NCBI GenBank assembly: GCA_026004795.1
Contig: BPJV01000004.1
Location: forward strand, 620,001 to 684,000
Origin: Pirellulaceae bacterium
GTDB lineage: Bacteria; Planctomycetota; Planctomycetia; Pirellulales; Pirellulaceae
Length of the DNA stretch: 64,000 nucleotides
Direction: 5' to 3'
Positions 17,418-26,407 of the stretch are shown one piece after another; positions within the stretch are counted from its first letter, which is position 1, and every line of letters starts with the position of its first letter. The translations under genes were made by a program, and so were the position numbers. A model generated the notes under the pieces. It was not told where the DNA came from. It ran no database searches and was given only the letters and a program-made list of their open reading frames with translations.

Positions 17418-18365
17418 ATGGCGATGGCTGCGCAGCGCTTGACGAAACAGATGAGCACAATCGTCGATGCAGCGTCCAGTCTGGTGCTGCAAATGGGGGC
17501 CGATGCGCTGCTACTGCTGATCGATGGCGCCTACGATTGGGCTAAGATCAAGGAACGCATCGCGCCGGATATCGAAACGGTCATCGTGGCCGCCGATCGT
17601 CCCGAGGATCTGGAAGGGGCAGAGGCGGCCGGTCTGCTGCCGTTGCCCTTGAACAAGGAGGATTCGCCACTTCTGGAAAGATTGCAGCACGCGTTGCTGG
17701 AGGCGGTCGCCGACGGATTCTTGCAGGCCAATTGGATGGTGGTGGCGGTATACAGCGGATTCGAGCATCCTAAGCTCGATTCGATCTCTTGCATCCGTTT
17801 GGATGACCGGCTGCGGCGACTGACGACCCGCGATCTGCAGCGGTTGGAAAGCAGCGTTCCGTTGAAAGTGCTGAAATCGGTCATCGACCTGGCGTCGGAG
17901 ATTGGGCGCGAGGGGCGCGAGGGAAAGAAAGTGGGCACGATTTTCGTCGTCGGTGACACCCGTAAGGTGCTTGAGCACTGCAAGGACAGTGGATTCGACC
18001 CCATGCGTGGTTACAACCGAGATGCCCGCAGCCTGTTTGACAAACGGGTGCGAGAAGACTTGAAAGAGATCGCCCAAATGGACGGTGCGTTCGTCGTTTC
18101 CAATGAAGGAATTGTGGAAAAGAGCCGTCAGATCATCGAGGTTGCTCACGCCGACATCACCCTCTCCAAGGGCTTGGGCGCCCGGCACTGGGCGGCGGCC
18201 GCTATTTCGCAATCGACCAATGCCATCGGCGTGGTGGTCAGCCAATCGACCGGGACGGTACGGTTATTTCAAAAAGGGGAGACGGTACTTCGGATTGAAC
18301 CGATGGATCGCGCTGTTGCCTGGCAAGAGTTCAATTATGAGCCGCCTCCTGCCGAATCGAAGTAA
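17418..18365 (+). CDS. Diadenylate cyclase, archaeal DacZ type
   Basis: Predicted to make cyclic di-AMP from two ATP. The C-terminal DAC domain has the nucleotide-binding DGAFVVSNEG (near residue 221) and KGLGARHWAAAAIS (near 253), then VVVSQSTGTVRLF. The canonical RHR is RHW here. The N-terminal 190 residues are not the membrane helices of CdaA nor the HhH DNA-binding module of DisA. They resemble the pyruvate-kinase-C-like alpha/beta domain found ahead of DAC in archaeal DacZ (ADRPEDLEGAEAAGLLPLPL, then KKVGTIFVVGDTRKVLEH). The frame opens at 17346, but the first 24 codons look non-coding, so I use ATG 17418; ATG 17451 is also possible. It lies 91 bases after lysC. Confidence 0.75.
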   Translation: MAMAAQRLTKQMSTIVDAASSLVLQMGADALLLLIDGAYDWAKIKERIAPDIETVIVAADRPEDLEGAEAAGLLPLPLNKEDSPLLERLQHALLEAVADGFLQANWMVVAVYSGFEHPKLDSISCIRLDDRLRRLTTRDLQRLESSVPLKVLKSVIDLASEIGREGREGKKVGTIFVVGDTRKVLEHCKDSGFDPMRGYNRDARSLFDKRVREDLKEIAQMDGAFVVSNEGIVEKSRQIIEVAHADITLSKGLGARHWAAAAISQSTNAIGVVVSQSTGTVRLFQKGETVLRIEPMDRAVAWQEFNYEPPPAESK

Positions 18366-18683
18366 CATCTGCGGCTGACCATGGACCGTTATCGGTGGTT
18401 TGTGGTGGCCCATCTTCACTTCCGCAAATTGCTGCTCGACGCTCTCTGCGCAAGCGCCAAACTCGGCTAAACTGAATTCGCCTTTCTGGCGTAGAAAGGC
18501 TTGCCCAGCCGGAAAACCTTTTCCTTCCGACAGCGGTTGGCTCGTGTGCGTATTAGGCAGGAGGGGAGGCGGTTTTTATTGAATCGCTCCTCTCTTTCCC
18601 GCCGAGAGCAAAGCCAAGGAGGTATGTTTCAGCGTCACGCAGACGTTGAATAGCACCTTGAGTCGAGAAGGAACTTAACACCC
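18366..18683. other. 318-base intergenic region ahead of glgX
   Basis: Holds no gene I can support. A strong AAGGAGGT (18614-18622 region) is followed almost at once by ATG and a nine-codon open frame, but the spacing is too short for normal initiation. GAGAAGGAA before 18684 serves as the glgX ribosome binding site. Confidence 0.4.
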
Positions 18684-20774
18684 ATGCTCATGCGACATCC
18701 GCATCCCGAGTTACAGTTCGCCTACAAGTTGCCTTACGGCGCGATCGTCACCGATCGTGGCGTGCAATTCGTCGTGTTCAGCCGCAGCGCTACGGCGATG
18801 CGCGTCTTGCTGTACGACCGCGTCTCGGATCGTGAACCGGCCGAGATCATCGAGTTTGATCGGGACACCGATCGGTGGGGGGACGTATGGAGCGTTTTCG
18901 TGCCCGGAATCGGCCCTGGCCAACTCTACCATTTCCAAGCCAACGGGCCGTTTGATCCCGAGTCGGGCCAGTGGTTCGATGGCAATGCACGGCTGATCGA
19001 TCCCTATGCGAAAGCCCTGGCCGGCACGTTTCAGAAGAGTACCGACGGCATCATTCGGCCACCAAAGTGCGTCGTAGTTGATGACTACTTCGACTGGGAA
19101 GGCGATCGCCACCTGCGGCGCCCGCTGTCCGAGACGGTCATCTACGAGATGCACGTCAAGGGATTCACACGGAGCAAGACAGCGCGGGTGTCGGCTCCGG
19201 GAACGTATCTGGGAGTTATCGAAAAGATCCCCTACCTGAAGGAATTGGGCGTGACGGCGGTCGAACTGATGCCGGTTCACGAATTCCCGATTTTGGACAT
19301 TCACGGTAACAAACCGCAGCGTCCGAATTATTGGGGATACGACCCCATGGCCTTCTTCGGCCCGCATCGCGGCTACGCCCACTCGAGTGAACCGGGAGGG
19401 CAGGTCCGCGAATTCAAGGAGATGGTCAAGGCGCTTCACCAAGCAGGGATCGAGGTAATCCTGGACGTGGTGTTTAACCATACCTGCGAAGGCAATGAAC
19501 ATGGCCCCATCCTCAGCTTCAAAGGATTGGAAAACCAGGTTTATTACATCCTCAGCAACGGTGGCAGCCATTACTGCAACTATTCCGGGTGCGGGAATAC
19601 CTTCAATGGAAACCACCCGATCTGTCGCGAGCTGATTTTTCATTGCTTGCGGCATTGGGTGCATAACTACCACATCGATGGATTTCGTTTCGATTTGGCG
19701 AGTATTCTCTCGCGGGATCGCTATGGCAATCTGATGCCCAATCCGCCCTTGGTGGAGATGATCGCCGAGGACCCGATGCTGGCGGACACCAAGATCATCG
19801 CTGAGGCTTGGGACGCCGCGGGAGCCTATCAAGTCGGCTCGTTCGGTGACCTTCGTTGGGCCGAGTGGAACGGTCGCTACCGCGATGACGTCCGCCGCTA
19901 CTGGCGCGGTGATGATGGCATGATCGGTCCCATGGCTACACGGCTGGCTGGATCGTCCGACTTGTACGAGCATGCCGGTCGCGCGCCGTACTGCAGCATC
20001 AATTTCATCACCAGTCACGATGGCTTTACGCTCAATGACCTCGTCAGTTACAAAGAAAAGCACAACGAGGCCAACGGCGAAGGCAATCGCGATGGTGACA
20101 ATAACAATTACAGCGATAACTACGGTGTGGAAGGGCCGACGCGGCGCAAGCCGATCGAGCGGATCCGACTGCGACAGATCAAGAATATGTTGACGACGTT
20201 GTTGCTCAGTCAGGGAGTGCCGATGATCGTCATGGGAGATGAGGTCCGCCGCACGCAGAAGGGCAACAACAACGCCTACTGCCAAGATAATGAGATTTCT
20301 TGGTTCAACTGGAACCTGGTGAAGAAAAACTCGGGCCTCTTGCGATTCGTCAAGGGATTGATCGCCATCCGCAAAGATCAACCCACGCTTCGCCGCACAC
20401 GGTTTCTCACCGGTCGGCCCTTCGATGAACGTGGTGTGCCAGATGTCAATTGGTACAACCACTTCGGCTTGCCGTTCAACTGGGAGCATCCGCATGGCGG
20501 ACTCGTATGCTGGCTGCCAGCTCCATCCATCGCCGATGACCCGGAAGGGCGGGGACGCGATCTGCTGATGATGTTCAATGGGACTCCGGAAACGCTGGTG
20601 TTCCACATGCCCGACCAGGTACGAGGACAACGTTGGAGCCTGTTGATCGACACCTCCGCGGACGCTCCCAAGGACATCTACCCCGACTTTGATGGGCCCG
20701 ATGCACCGGCCAACCGACAGGTGGAGCTGATCTATCGCAGTCTCAAGGTGTTGGTGGCCGATCGGCCCAGTTGA
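18684..20774 (+). CDS. glgX: Glycogen debranching enzyme GlgX
   Basis: A GH13 isoamylase-type enzyme that hydrolyses alpha-1,6 branches of glycogen or limit dextrin. The N-terminal CBM48-like beta domain spans about residues 10-130. The catalytic barrel contains the GH13 regions: DVVFNHTCEGNE, GFRFDLASIL (nucleophile Asp near 336), IIAEAWDAAG (general acid Glu near 373) and INFITSHDGFTLNDLVSYK with the transition-state Asp. The segment NNNAYCQDNEISWFNW is characteristic of GlgX. Length (696 residues) is normal. No other glycogen gene is nearby. A long open frame on the opposite strand over the same span is a codon-bias shadow. Confidence 0.96.
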   Translation: MLMRHPHPELQFAYKLPYGAIVTDRGVQFVVFSRSATAMRVLLYDRVSDREPAEIIEFDRDTDRWGDVWSVFVPGIGPGQLYHFQANGPFDPESGQWFDGNARLIDPYAKALAGTFQKSTDGIIRPPKCVVVDDYFDWEGDRHLRRPLSETVIYEMHVKGFTRSKTARVSAPGTYLGVIEKIPYLKELGVTAVELMPVHEFPILDIHGNKPQRPNYWGYDPMAFFGPHRGYAHSSEPGGQVREFKEMVKALHQAGIEVILDVVFNHTCEGNEHGPILSFKGLENQVYYILSNGGSHYCNYSGCGNTFNGNHPICRELIFHCLRHWVHNYHIDGFRFDLASILSRDRYGNLMPNPPLVEMIAEDPMLADTKIIAEAWDAAGAYQVGSFGDLRWAEWNGRYRDDVRRYWRGDDGMIGPMATRLAGSSDLYEHAGRAPYCSINFITSHDGFTLNDLVSYKEKHNEANGEGNRDGDNNNYSDNYGVEGPTRRKPIERIRLRQIKNMLTTLLLSQGVPMIVMGDEVRRTQKGNNNAYCQDNEISWFNWNLVKKNSGLLRFVKGLIAIRKDQPTLRRTRFLTGRPFDERGVPDVNWYNHFGLPFNWEHPHGGLVCWLPAPSIADDPEGRGRDLLMMFNGTPETLVFHMPDQVRGQRWSLLIDTSADAPKDIYPDFDGPDAPANRQVELIYRSLKVLVADRPS

Positions 20775-21079
20775 TCTCGGCGGACTGCTTGTGGTTTTTC
20801 GCGGCCAAATCGCCACATGACAGTAAGGGAACCCTCCTGCGGTGTCCGTTGGCTTTCGGCCAGCGGGCATCGTACTTGAGGTTTTTCCAGGTCCGTCCGC
20901 TGTCGCACCAACGGGAAGATCGAGTGCTGGTCACCTCACGGACCAGCCAGGAAACCATGGCGAGGATCGATGCGAATGCGGGGACAGGGAACCAGAAGCA
21001 ATTGTTTCGATGCCCCCTTGTCGACGGATCACCCACAATCCAGCCCGAACACATTACTGGATTTCTCCGTAGCAACGAC
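20775..21079. other. 305-base convergent gap
   Basis: Lies between the 3' ends of glgX (+) and the DapA-family gene (-). I see no reading frame with coding character and no T-tailed hairpin. Confidence 0.45.
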
Positions 21080-22012
21080 CTATTGGCCGTCAAGCTCACT
21101 GTCCATCGACGCCAGGCGTTGCAGCACCTCGGCGACTCGTTGTCGTTCGGGAGGGTGGAAGGCATTGAGCGGCTCCGCCATCCGGTCGCTGCAAATGCCC
21201 AAGAGTGAGAGGGCACACTTGGTGGCTTTGACAAAGCGACTATCGTATTTGCCCACCTGATAGATGCTTTGCAATAGCGCAACCTGTTCTTTCAACCGGC
21301 CAGCGGTGGCGAGGTCGTGGGAATCGAGGGCGGTATACCAGCGAGCGAACAGGTGCGGAAAGATGTTCGCCCCGCCATGGACACCGCCATCGGCACCTGC
21401 CTGGATTGCCTCGGCGAGCAGGTGCTCTGGCCCCATCAGTACGCTCCAATCCGCGCGGTGCTTCTTCAAGTCCACCAGGCGCGAAAAGTACGTCAAATCG
21501 CCACTGCTGTCTTTGATTCCCCGAATCGTCGGCACGTGCATTAAGCGCTCGACGGTTTCCACATCGATGCGCAGTTTCGTCAGGCTGGGGATGTTGTACA
21601 GGTACAGCGGCAGGGCAACCTCGGCCGCCAACGTCTCCATGTATTGGCGCAATTCGGTCTGTCCAGCGGGAAAGTAATAGGGCGTACTGGCCACGACGGC
21701 ATCGGCTCCTTCCTCCGCGGCAACTCGAGCCAACGCGATCGACTCGGCTAGCGCAGTGTCGGTGATGCCCACCACAACCGGAACACGTCGCCGCACGATC
21801 TGGCAAACATTCCGCACGACTTCCCGCTGCAATCGGTGGCTCAGGCTTGGCGCTTCGCCGGTCGTTCCCAACACAAAAATCCCATGGACGCCACCATCGA
21901 GAAGCCGGTGCAAGAGCCTCGCCAGCCCGTCCGTGTCCAGCGTATCTCGACCGGCCAAGGGAGTTACCATGGGAACGATGATTCCTCGTAACAACTGGTT
22001 AGTGCAGGTCAT
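21080..22012 (-). CDS. DapA/NanA-family aldolase (lyase)
   Basis: A 310-residue class I TIM-barrel aldolase. Family marks: GIIVPMVTPL near the N-terminus, the GTTGEAPSLS loop, the catalytic tyrosine in LYLYNIPS and the Schiff-base lysine in IRGIKDSSGD. Members include 4-hydroxy-tetrahydrodipicolinate synthase, N-acetylneuraminate lyase and several keto-acid aldolases; specificity cannot be read from these motifs. The gene lies 32 bases after an SSS symporter on the same strand, so a catabolic lyase paired with its substrate transporter, for example for a sugar acid, is more likely than lysine synthesis. The open frame extends far upstream into the symporter gene, so I take the ATG at 22012, where homologous sequence begins. 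Confidence 0.85.
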   Translation of the reverse strand: MTCTNQLLRGIIVPMVTPLAGRDTLDTDGLARLLHRLLDGGVHGIFVLGTTGEAPSLSHRLQREVVRNVCQIVRRRVPVVVGITDTALAESIALARVAAEEGADAVVASTPYYFPAGQTELRQYMETLAAEVALPLYLYNIPSLTKLRIDVETVERLMHVPTIRGIKDSSGDLTYFSRLVDLKKHRADWSVLMGPEHLLAEAIQAGADGGVHGGANIFPHLFARWYTALDSHDLATAGRLKEQVALLQSIYQVGKYDSRFVKATKCALSLLGICSDRMAEPLNAFHPPERQRVAEVLQRLASMDSELDGQ

Positions 22013-22044
22013 TTTTGGCGCGTTGCTAGCAGAGGTTGAAATGA

Positions 22045-23610
22045 TCAGGAGGGTAAGGAAATGTCGTCCGTGCGGTTCTTGTGCGCAGGAGGCGTCATGA
22101 TGGCGTGCAGTAGGAGGCCAACCAGAAACAGGATCGAGGTACCGACCACGATCGTCATGTTCGCGTGCCAGGGATTGCGAATGAGCCGCGGTAGGAAATC
22201 CCAAGTGGGGCTGAGCGTCATCCAGCCGATGACGATCACGCCGCAGGCGGTAGCGATGGCAGCCGCCTTTCCATACGGTCGCGATACGGCCATACCGAGT
22301 AGGAAAAGCCCCAGCACGCCCCCGGCAAAAACTCCCTGCAACCGCCACCACGCATCAAGAATGCTCTGCTCACCGATCAACGAGATGGCCAGTGCCGTGC
22401 CCCCCACCCCGAAGACCACCGTCGCCACGCGCAACACGCGAAAGGCGCGTTGTTCGGTGCACTGCCGGTCGAGGTAGCGTCGATGAATGTCTTCCAACCA
22501 CACGGTCGCCGAGGAGTTCATCGAGGTGTCCACGCTGCTCATGGCCGCCGCAAAGATGGCAGCTATCAACAGCCCCGCCATACCGGTGGGCAATTGCGTG
22601 GCGATAAAGTGCGGCAGCACTTTGTCGCCGATCACGGCGTCGTCGATGGGGCCTGCTGCCACCTGGTCGCCTTCGGCAGCAGTCGCACGAACTTGTTGCA
22701 CCACTTCCGCTTTGAGATCGGGATGCGTTTCGTAGAAGGCGTACAACGCGGCGCCGATCAAAAAAAAGATGAAGGAGATTGGCACGTAAAGCAAGGCACC
22801 AGTCCACAGGGCTCGCAACGCGGCCGACTCCGATTTGGCCGACTGATAACGTTGGACGAAACTTTGGTCGATGCCGAAGTTGTTGAGGTTGATGAACAGG
22901 CCGTACAGCAAAACACACCAAACCGAGGAGATGGTAAAGTCGAAGGACCAGCTTCCCAAAGAGAATTTATCGTGCTCGGCAGCAATTCTTACCGTGCCCA
23001 CCACACCGTCGGGGACGCCAGCGCACAACAGCCCCAAAACCATGAATGCTCCTCCCATCAGCACTAGGGACTGCACCACATCGGTCCAGATGACTGCCTC
23101 GATTCCACCTAGCAAGGTGTACACGGTAACCAGGATTCCGGTGCACAGAATGATGGTCGCCACAGGCCAATGGGTAAGAGCGTGCAAGCCTAAGGCGACG
23201 CCAAACAGGATCGATGCCATTCTGGCGATCTGTGTCAACAGGTAACAAATCACGGCATAGGTCCGTGCCCAGGCACCGAATCGCTGTTCGAGATGTTCGT
23301 AAGCGGAAACGTGTCCGATACGTCGGTAAAAAGGGACAAAAACTCGGTGCGCGATCCATGCCGCCAACGGCAACGAAAGACTGAAGACAAACGCATTAAA
23401 GTTCGTCGCATACGTTTTTCCGGGGACTCCCAAAAACGTATTGCTGCTCAAATAGGTGCCGAAAATGGAAAGGCCTACCGCCCAGCCTGGTAGTCGTCCG
23501 CCGGCAATCATGAATTCCCGAGAGTTGCGAGTGCGGCGGACAAACCAACAGCCCAATCCGAAAACCGCGGCGATATAGACCAGCAAGACCACCGTGTCGA
23601 CGACTTGCAT
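22045..23610 (-). CDS. Sodium:solute symporter (SSS family)
   Basis: A 521-residue polytopic inner-membrane protein of the solute:sodium symporter family. The N-terminus has VVLLVYIAAVFGLGCWF followed by the family's REFMIAGGRLPGWAVGLSIFGTYLSS, which forms the Na+/substrate site around the first unwound helix. About 13 hydrophobic segments follow, with GGIEAVIWTDVVQ as the classical SSS signature region near residue 155. AAIFAAAMSSVDTSMNSSATV near residue 340 supplies the conserved serines of the second sodium site. The downstream gene encodes a DapA/NanA-family aldolase, so uptake of that enzyme's substrate is likely. The actual substrate is unknown. Confidence 0.92.
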   Translation of the reverse strand: MQVVDTVVLLVYIAAVFGLGCWFVRRTRNSREFMIAGGRLPGWAVGLSIFGTYLSSNTFLGVPGKTYATNFNAFVFSLSLPLAAWIAHRVFVPFYRRIGHVSAYEHLEQRFGAWARTYAVICYLLTQIARMASILFGVALGLHALTHWPVATIILCTGILVTVYTLLGGIEAVIWTDVVQSLVLMGGAFMVLGLLCAGVPDGVVGTVRIAAEHDKFSLGSWSFDFTISSVWCVLLYGLFINLNNFGIDQSFVQRYQSAKSESAALRALWTGALLYVPISFIFFLIGAALYAFYETHPDLKAEVVQQVRATAAEGDQVAAGPIDDAVIGDKVLPHFIATQLPTGMAGLLIAAIFAAAMSSVDTSMNSSATVWLEDIHRRYLDRQCTEQRAFRVLRVATVVFGVGGTALAISLIGEQSILDAWWRLQGVFAGGVLGLFLLGMAVSRPYGKAAAIATACGVIVIGWMTLSPTWDFLPRLIRNPWHANMTIVVGTSILFLVGLLLHAIMTPPAHKNRTDDISLPS

Positions 23611-23663
23611 GAATCGGTCACCTCGAGCTCATAGAAACGGCAACGTGGGAAAAGTACATCGAA

Positions 23664-24728
23664 TCAGTGTGAGTGATCATCATCGTGTGCGTGATCGTGT
23701 GTGGGGGAAACGTGCGCGTGATCCTGCCCGATCGAGGATGGTGCCCCCGATTCGCTCGGCGACCCTGGTAGCGGGTGATGTTCGTGGGCATGCTCTCCCT
23801 CCAGCAGACCAATGGCCCAGGCCAAGCCGATCCCCAGCAGCAAAGCCGCGGTCAATGGTACTCGGCTGTGGGAATGAAACTCCATCTCTGGCAACAGGTC
23901 ACTTAGGGCAATGCACAGGAACACACCTGACGAAAACGCCAAAGCGAAACCAGCGATATTGGCCAGTGTGTGGTGCGCTAAGCCACCGACACCAAACCAA
24001 AACAACAGCGCGCCCAGCGGGCACATGAGGGCGAAACCGACATTCACCGTCAGGCGAGTCGAGGGAGTCGTTACCGGGTGCATCAAGGAGGTGATCGACA
24101 CCGCATCCAACGGCTTGTGGAACAAGACGGCCAGGAAGATACCGATACCTGGCAACATCGCCTGATGGGAGTCGCCTTGCGTCTCGCTCAGAACGCCACT
24201 GGCTAGAGCGATACCATCGGTCAGCGTATGCATGCCTAAGCCGGTCAACACGAGCAACCAACGCGCCGGACCGGTCGGCTCAGGATGGTGGCACTTGTCG
24301 GCCGGTTTGGGGTGAAGATCGGAGGAGCAAAGGTGCGTCCCGTGATCGACTTCGTGAGTGGAGGCGGGCGGAACGTTGGCCGATGAAGCCGCCTGTTCGG
24401 CCGCAGCACGCTTTTCGTCGGCATGCAAACCGAAGTCCGCTGGCCCATGTTGATGAAAGTGAAAAAAACGCAACAGGAAAAAGGTAACCAGAAGGCCGGT
24501 CATGATTCCCCAAGCAAGCGTGTCGGCACGCCCCTCCATGGTCACCAAGGCATGAGGGATCATGTGGAATACGGCAATGCCCAACATCAGTCCGCCAACG
24601 GTACTGATCATCAACTGCATGCGCTCGTGGGTCAGCCGTATCCACTCGGGCAGCATACCGCCGAGGACCGATGCGAAGACCACCGCCGCTGAGTAGGCAA
24701 TCAATACCCCTAACCCCCCCTCCATCAT
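23664..24728 (-). CDS. ZIP family metal transporter with histidine-rich loop and tail
   Basis: A 354-residue ZIP-family permease, expected to bring zinc or another divalent metal into the cytoplasm. The conserved helix IV-V metal site is visible as LGMHTLTDGIALAS and FHKPLDAVSI. A further helix contains SDLLPEMEFHSH. The cytoplasmic loop between helices III and IV (about residues 95-160) is rich in His and Cys. The last 35 residues are an extreme His/Asp tail (GQDHAHVSPTHDHAHDDDH), typical of metal sensing or buffering. Its ATG overlaps the stop of a small possible reading frame upstream in an ATGA arrangement. No metal regulator is visible nearby. Confidence 0.93.
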   Translation of the reverse strand: MMEGGLGVLIAYSAAVVFASVLGGMLPEWIRLTHERMQLMISTVGGLMLGIAVFHMIPHALVTMEGRADTLAWGIMTGLLVTFFLLRFFHFHQHGPADFGLHADEKRAAAEQAASSANVPPASTHEVDHGTHLCSSDLHPKPADKCHHPEPTGPARWLLVLTGLGMHTLTDGIALASGVLSETQGDSHQAMLPGIGIFLAVLFHKPLDAVSITSLMHPVTTPSTRLTVNVGFALMCPLGALLFWFGVGGLAHHTLANIAGFALAFSSGVFLCIALSDLLPEMEFHSHSRVPLTAALLLGIGLAWAIGLLEGEHAHEHHPLPGSPSESGAPSSIGQDHAHVSPTHDHAHDDDHSH

Positions 24729-25102
24729 TCCCCTAACCTATTCGCGTGAATTCTCTGAAGCACGTTATTGGTTACCACCGACCAAAAGGCCTCGACCACA
24801 AATGGATTAAAATGGACAAAACCTCGATGCGTGGAAACCATTTCGATCCAGGAAGCTGTTCCGGTGACCGCGTCATCGGAAATGGTGGGCCGTTTCCACC
24901 GGAAATCGATCGGCTGTAGCGTAAACTCCCTCGCGCGTTCGAGCAACACGTGGCATGGTGGAGAGGCGCCGATAGCCTCGTTCCGCTTGGGCTGCAGTAG
25001 AATAGATGGTACGCTGCCCCGGGCGGCGGCCCACCGACGACACGGCCGCAGGGGGCCCTTCGTACGCCCTGCCGGATCGTGGTTGGCTGCTTCAGCGTCC
25101 AC
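24725..25102 (-). CDS. Possible small hypothetical gene upstream of the ZIP gene
   Basis: A frame of up to 125 residues whose TGA overlaps the ZIP start codon as ATGA, a common translational-coupling arrangement. The last 75 residues (from about CHVLLERAREFTLQ) have ordinary amino-acid balance, whereas the first 40 look non-coding, so the start may be internal. I recognise no family. The stretch could equally be non-coding, so this entry is a weak call. Confidence 0.25.
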   Translation of the reverse strand: MDAEAANHDPAGRTKGPLRPCRRWAAARGSVPSILLQPKRNEAIGASPPCHVLLERAREFTLQPIDFRWKRPTISDDAVTGTASWIEMVSTHRGFVHFNPFVVEAFWSVVTNNVLQRIHANRLGE

Positions 25103-25177
25103 CGGCGGCGCTGAGCGGAGGACTCGTCTTTGTTTTTTTCATTCGATTCCCGCGTCACTGGTTGCTGAACAACTGCC

Positions 25178-26407
25178 GTGCAACAGAACATCGATCAGGA
25201 GGAGAGTAATGACGGCGACGTGGGAGGCCACTCGGTCGCGGTGATTCGACGTCCTGGTTGGCGTCGCAGGGGGCTGTTCATCGCTGTCGCTATCCTACTG
25301 GGGGCATCCCTCGGCGTGTTGATCGCAGAGGCTGCCCTGAGGATCTATGTCGCCGCACGAGGCTGGACGCCGAACTGCTATGCGACCGGAATAAGCTTCT
25401 TCGTACCTCATCCCCAAGCCGGTTACATGTTGCGGCCTGGTTTGCGTGTCCGTTCCAGCACTTACGACATTACAGTCAACTCACGGGGACTGCGAGGGCC
25501 GGAGATCCCGTCAGCCAAATCGCCTGACGTCGTGCGGATTCTCGTCGTCGGTGGATCCGCCGTGTTCGGCTATCTCGTTCCCGATGCGCAGGATCCATGC
25601 CGCATGCTGGAAGCCTGTTTGCGAGAGCGCGGGCATCGAGTCGAGGTGATCAACGCCGGCGTGCCAGGCTACAACGTTACCCAGTGCCGTGCCCGGTTGC
25701 AGGCCGATCTGGCTCCACTGCGGCCAGACGTCGTTTTAGTCTACAGCGGTTGGAACGATATCCCGTGGTTGATCGCCGGGGCGGCGCCTCTGCATCGTCG
25801 CGTTACGCCGGCGCCGCCGTGGTGGAAGCGGGCTTTGGTCCACAGTACGCTTTATGGTTTCCTGCGCTATCGTCTGTTTCCTCCCGCCGAACCCGTTTTC
25901 ACTCCCCCTCCCGCGCCCGGCACGCGGATCACCGAGGCGGGAGCGGCGGTCTTCGAACGGGAGTACCGTGAGCTGGTGCGAGGTATCCGACAGTTGGGGG
26001 CGATTCCCGTCGTCTCTGAGCAGCTCACCGCAGCATGCTCCGGTTGCAGCGACGTGGAGCGGTTCCTGGGGGCGTCCCCGGAACAAGTCGAGACCAACCG
26101 TCGTCTCGGGCAGTGGGTGCAGCAGGCCGTGCGACGGATTGCTGAGGAAGAAGGAGCGGAGTCCGTGGCCGTGTGCGGAGTGGTGACGTGTGATGGGACG
26201 ACATTGGGGGACGCGATCCATCCCACGGCCGTGGGCTATCAGGCCATCGTGGCGCGGTGGTGCGAGGCGCTCGAGCCGCTGCTGCTTCAACGTCGGTCAT
26301 CGCTTGGCCAAACGTCCTCCCGGAACAGGGCGGTGGAGCACGCGGGCGGTAGCAGGGAAGCCGACGAAGGAGATCGCAGCGACCCGGTAGCGGAGACGGA
26401 CGGATGA
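25178..26407 (+). CDS. SGNH/GDSL-type hydrolase, membrane anchored
   Basis: A 409-residue protein with an N-terminal transmembrane helix (about residues 32-55, LFIAVAILLGASLGVLIAEA) and an extracytoplasmic SGNH domain. Catalytic blocks: GGSAVFGY (near 123, nucleophile Ser), INAGVPGYNV, VYSGWNDIPW (near 190, Asn block) and DAIHPTAVGY (near 345, catalytic Asp-His). These enzymes act as esterases or acetyltransferase-associated hydrolases on lipids or polysaccharides. The stop overlaps the start of the carbamoyltransferase by four bases (ATGA), so the products probably act on the same molecule. GTG at 25178 is the longest start and has no clear ribosome binding site; GTG at 25220 is an alternative. 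Confidence 0.85.
   Translation: MQQNIDQEESNDGDVGGHSVAVIRRPGWRRRGLFIAVAILLGASLGVLIAEAALRIYVAARGWTPNCYATGISFFVPHPQAGYMLRPGLRVRSSTYDITVNSRGLRGPEIPSAKSPDVVRILVVGGSAVFGYLVPDAQDPCRMLEACLRERGHRVEVINAGVPGYNVTQCRARLQADLAPLRPDVVLVYSGWNDIPWLIAGAAPLHRRVTPAPPWWKRALVHSTLYGFLRYRLFPPAEPVFTPPPAPGTRITEAGAAVFEREYRELVRGIRQLGAIPVVSEQLTAACSGCSDVERFLGASPEQVETNRRLGQWVQQAVRRIAEEEGAESVAVCGVVTCDGTTLGDAIHPTAVGYQAIVARWCEALEPLLLQRRSSLGQTSSRNRAVEHAGGSREADEGDRSDPVAETDG

Noticed and set aside
18614..18650. Leader peptide ahead of glgX
   Set aside because: A strong AAGGAGGT is followed too closely by ATG to initiate there, and the nine-codon frame shows no attenuator hairpins.
18711..20870. 719-residue minus-strand reading frame antisense to glgX
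   Set aside because: It is the mirror of a well-conserved GlgX gene; the protein has no recognisable motifs, and its openness follows from codon bias.
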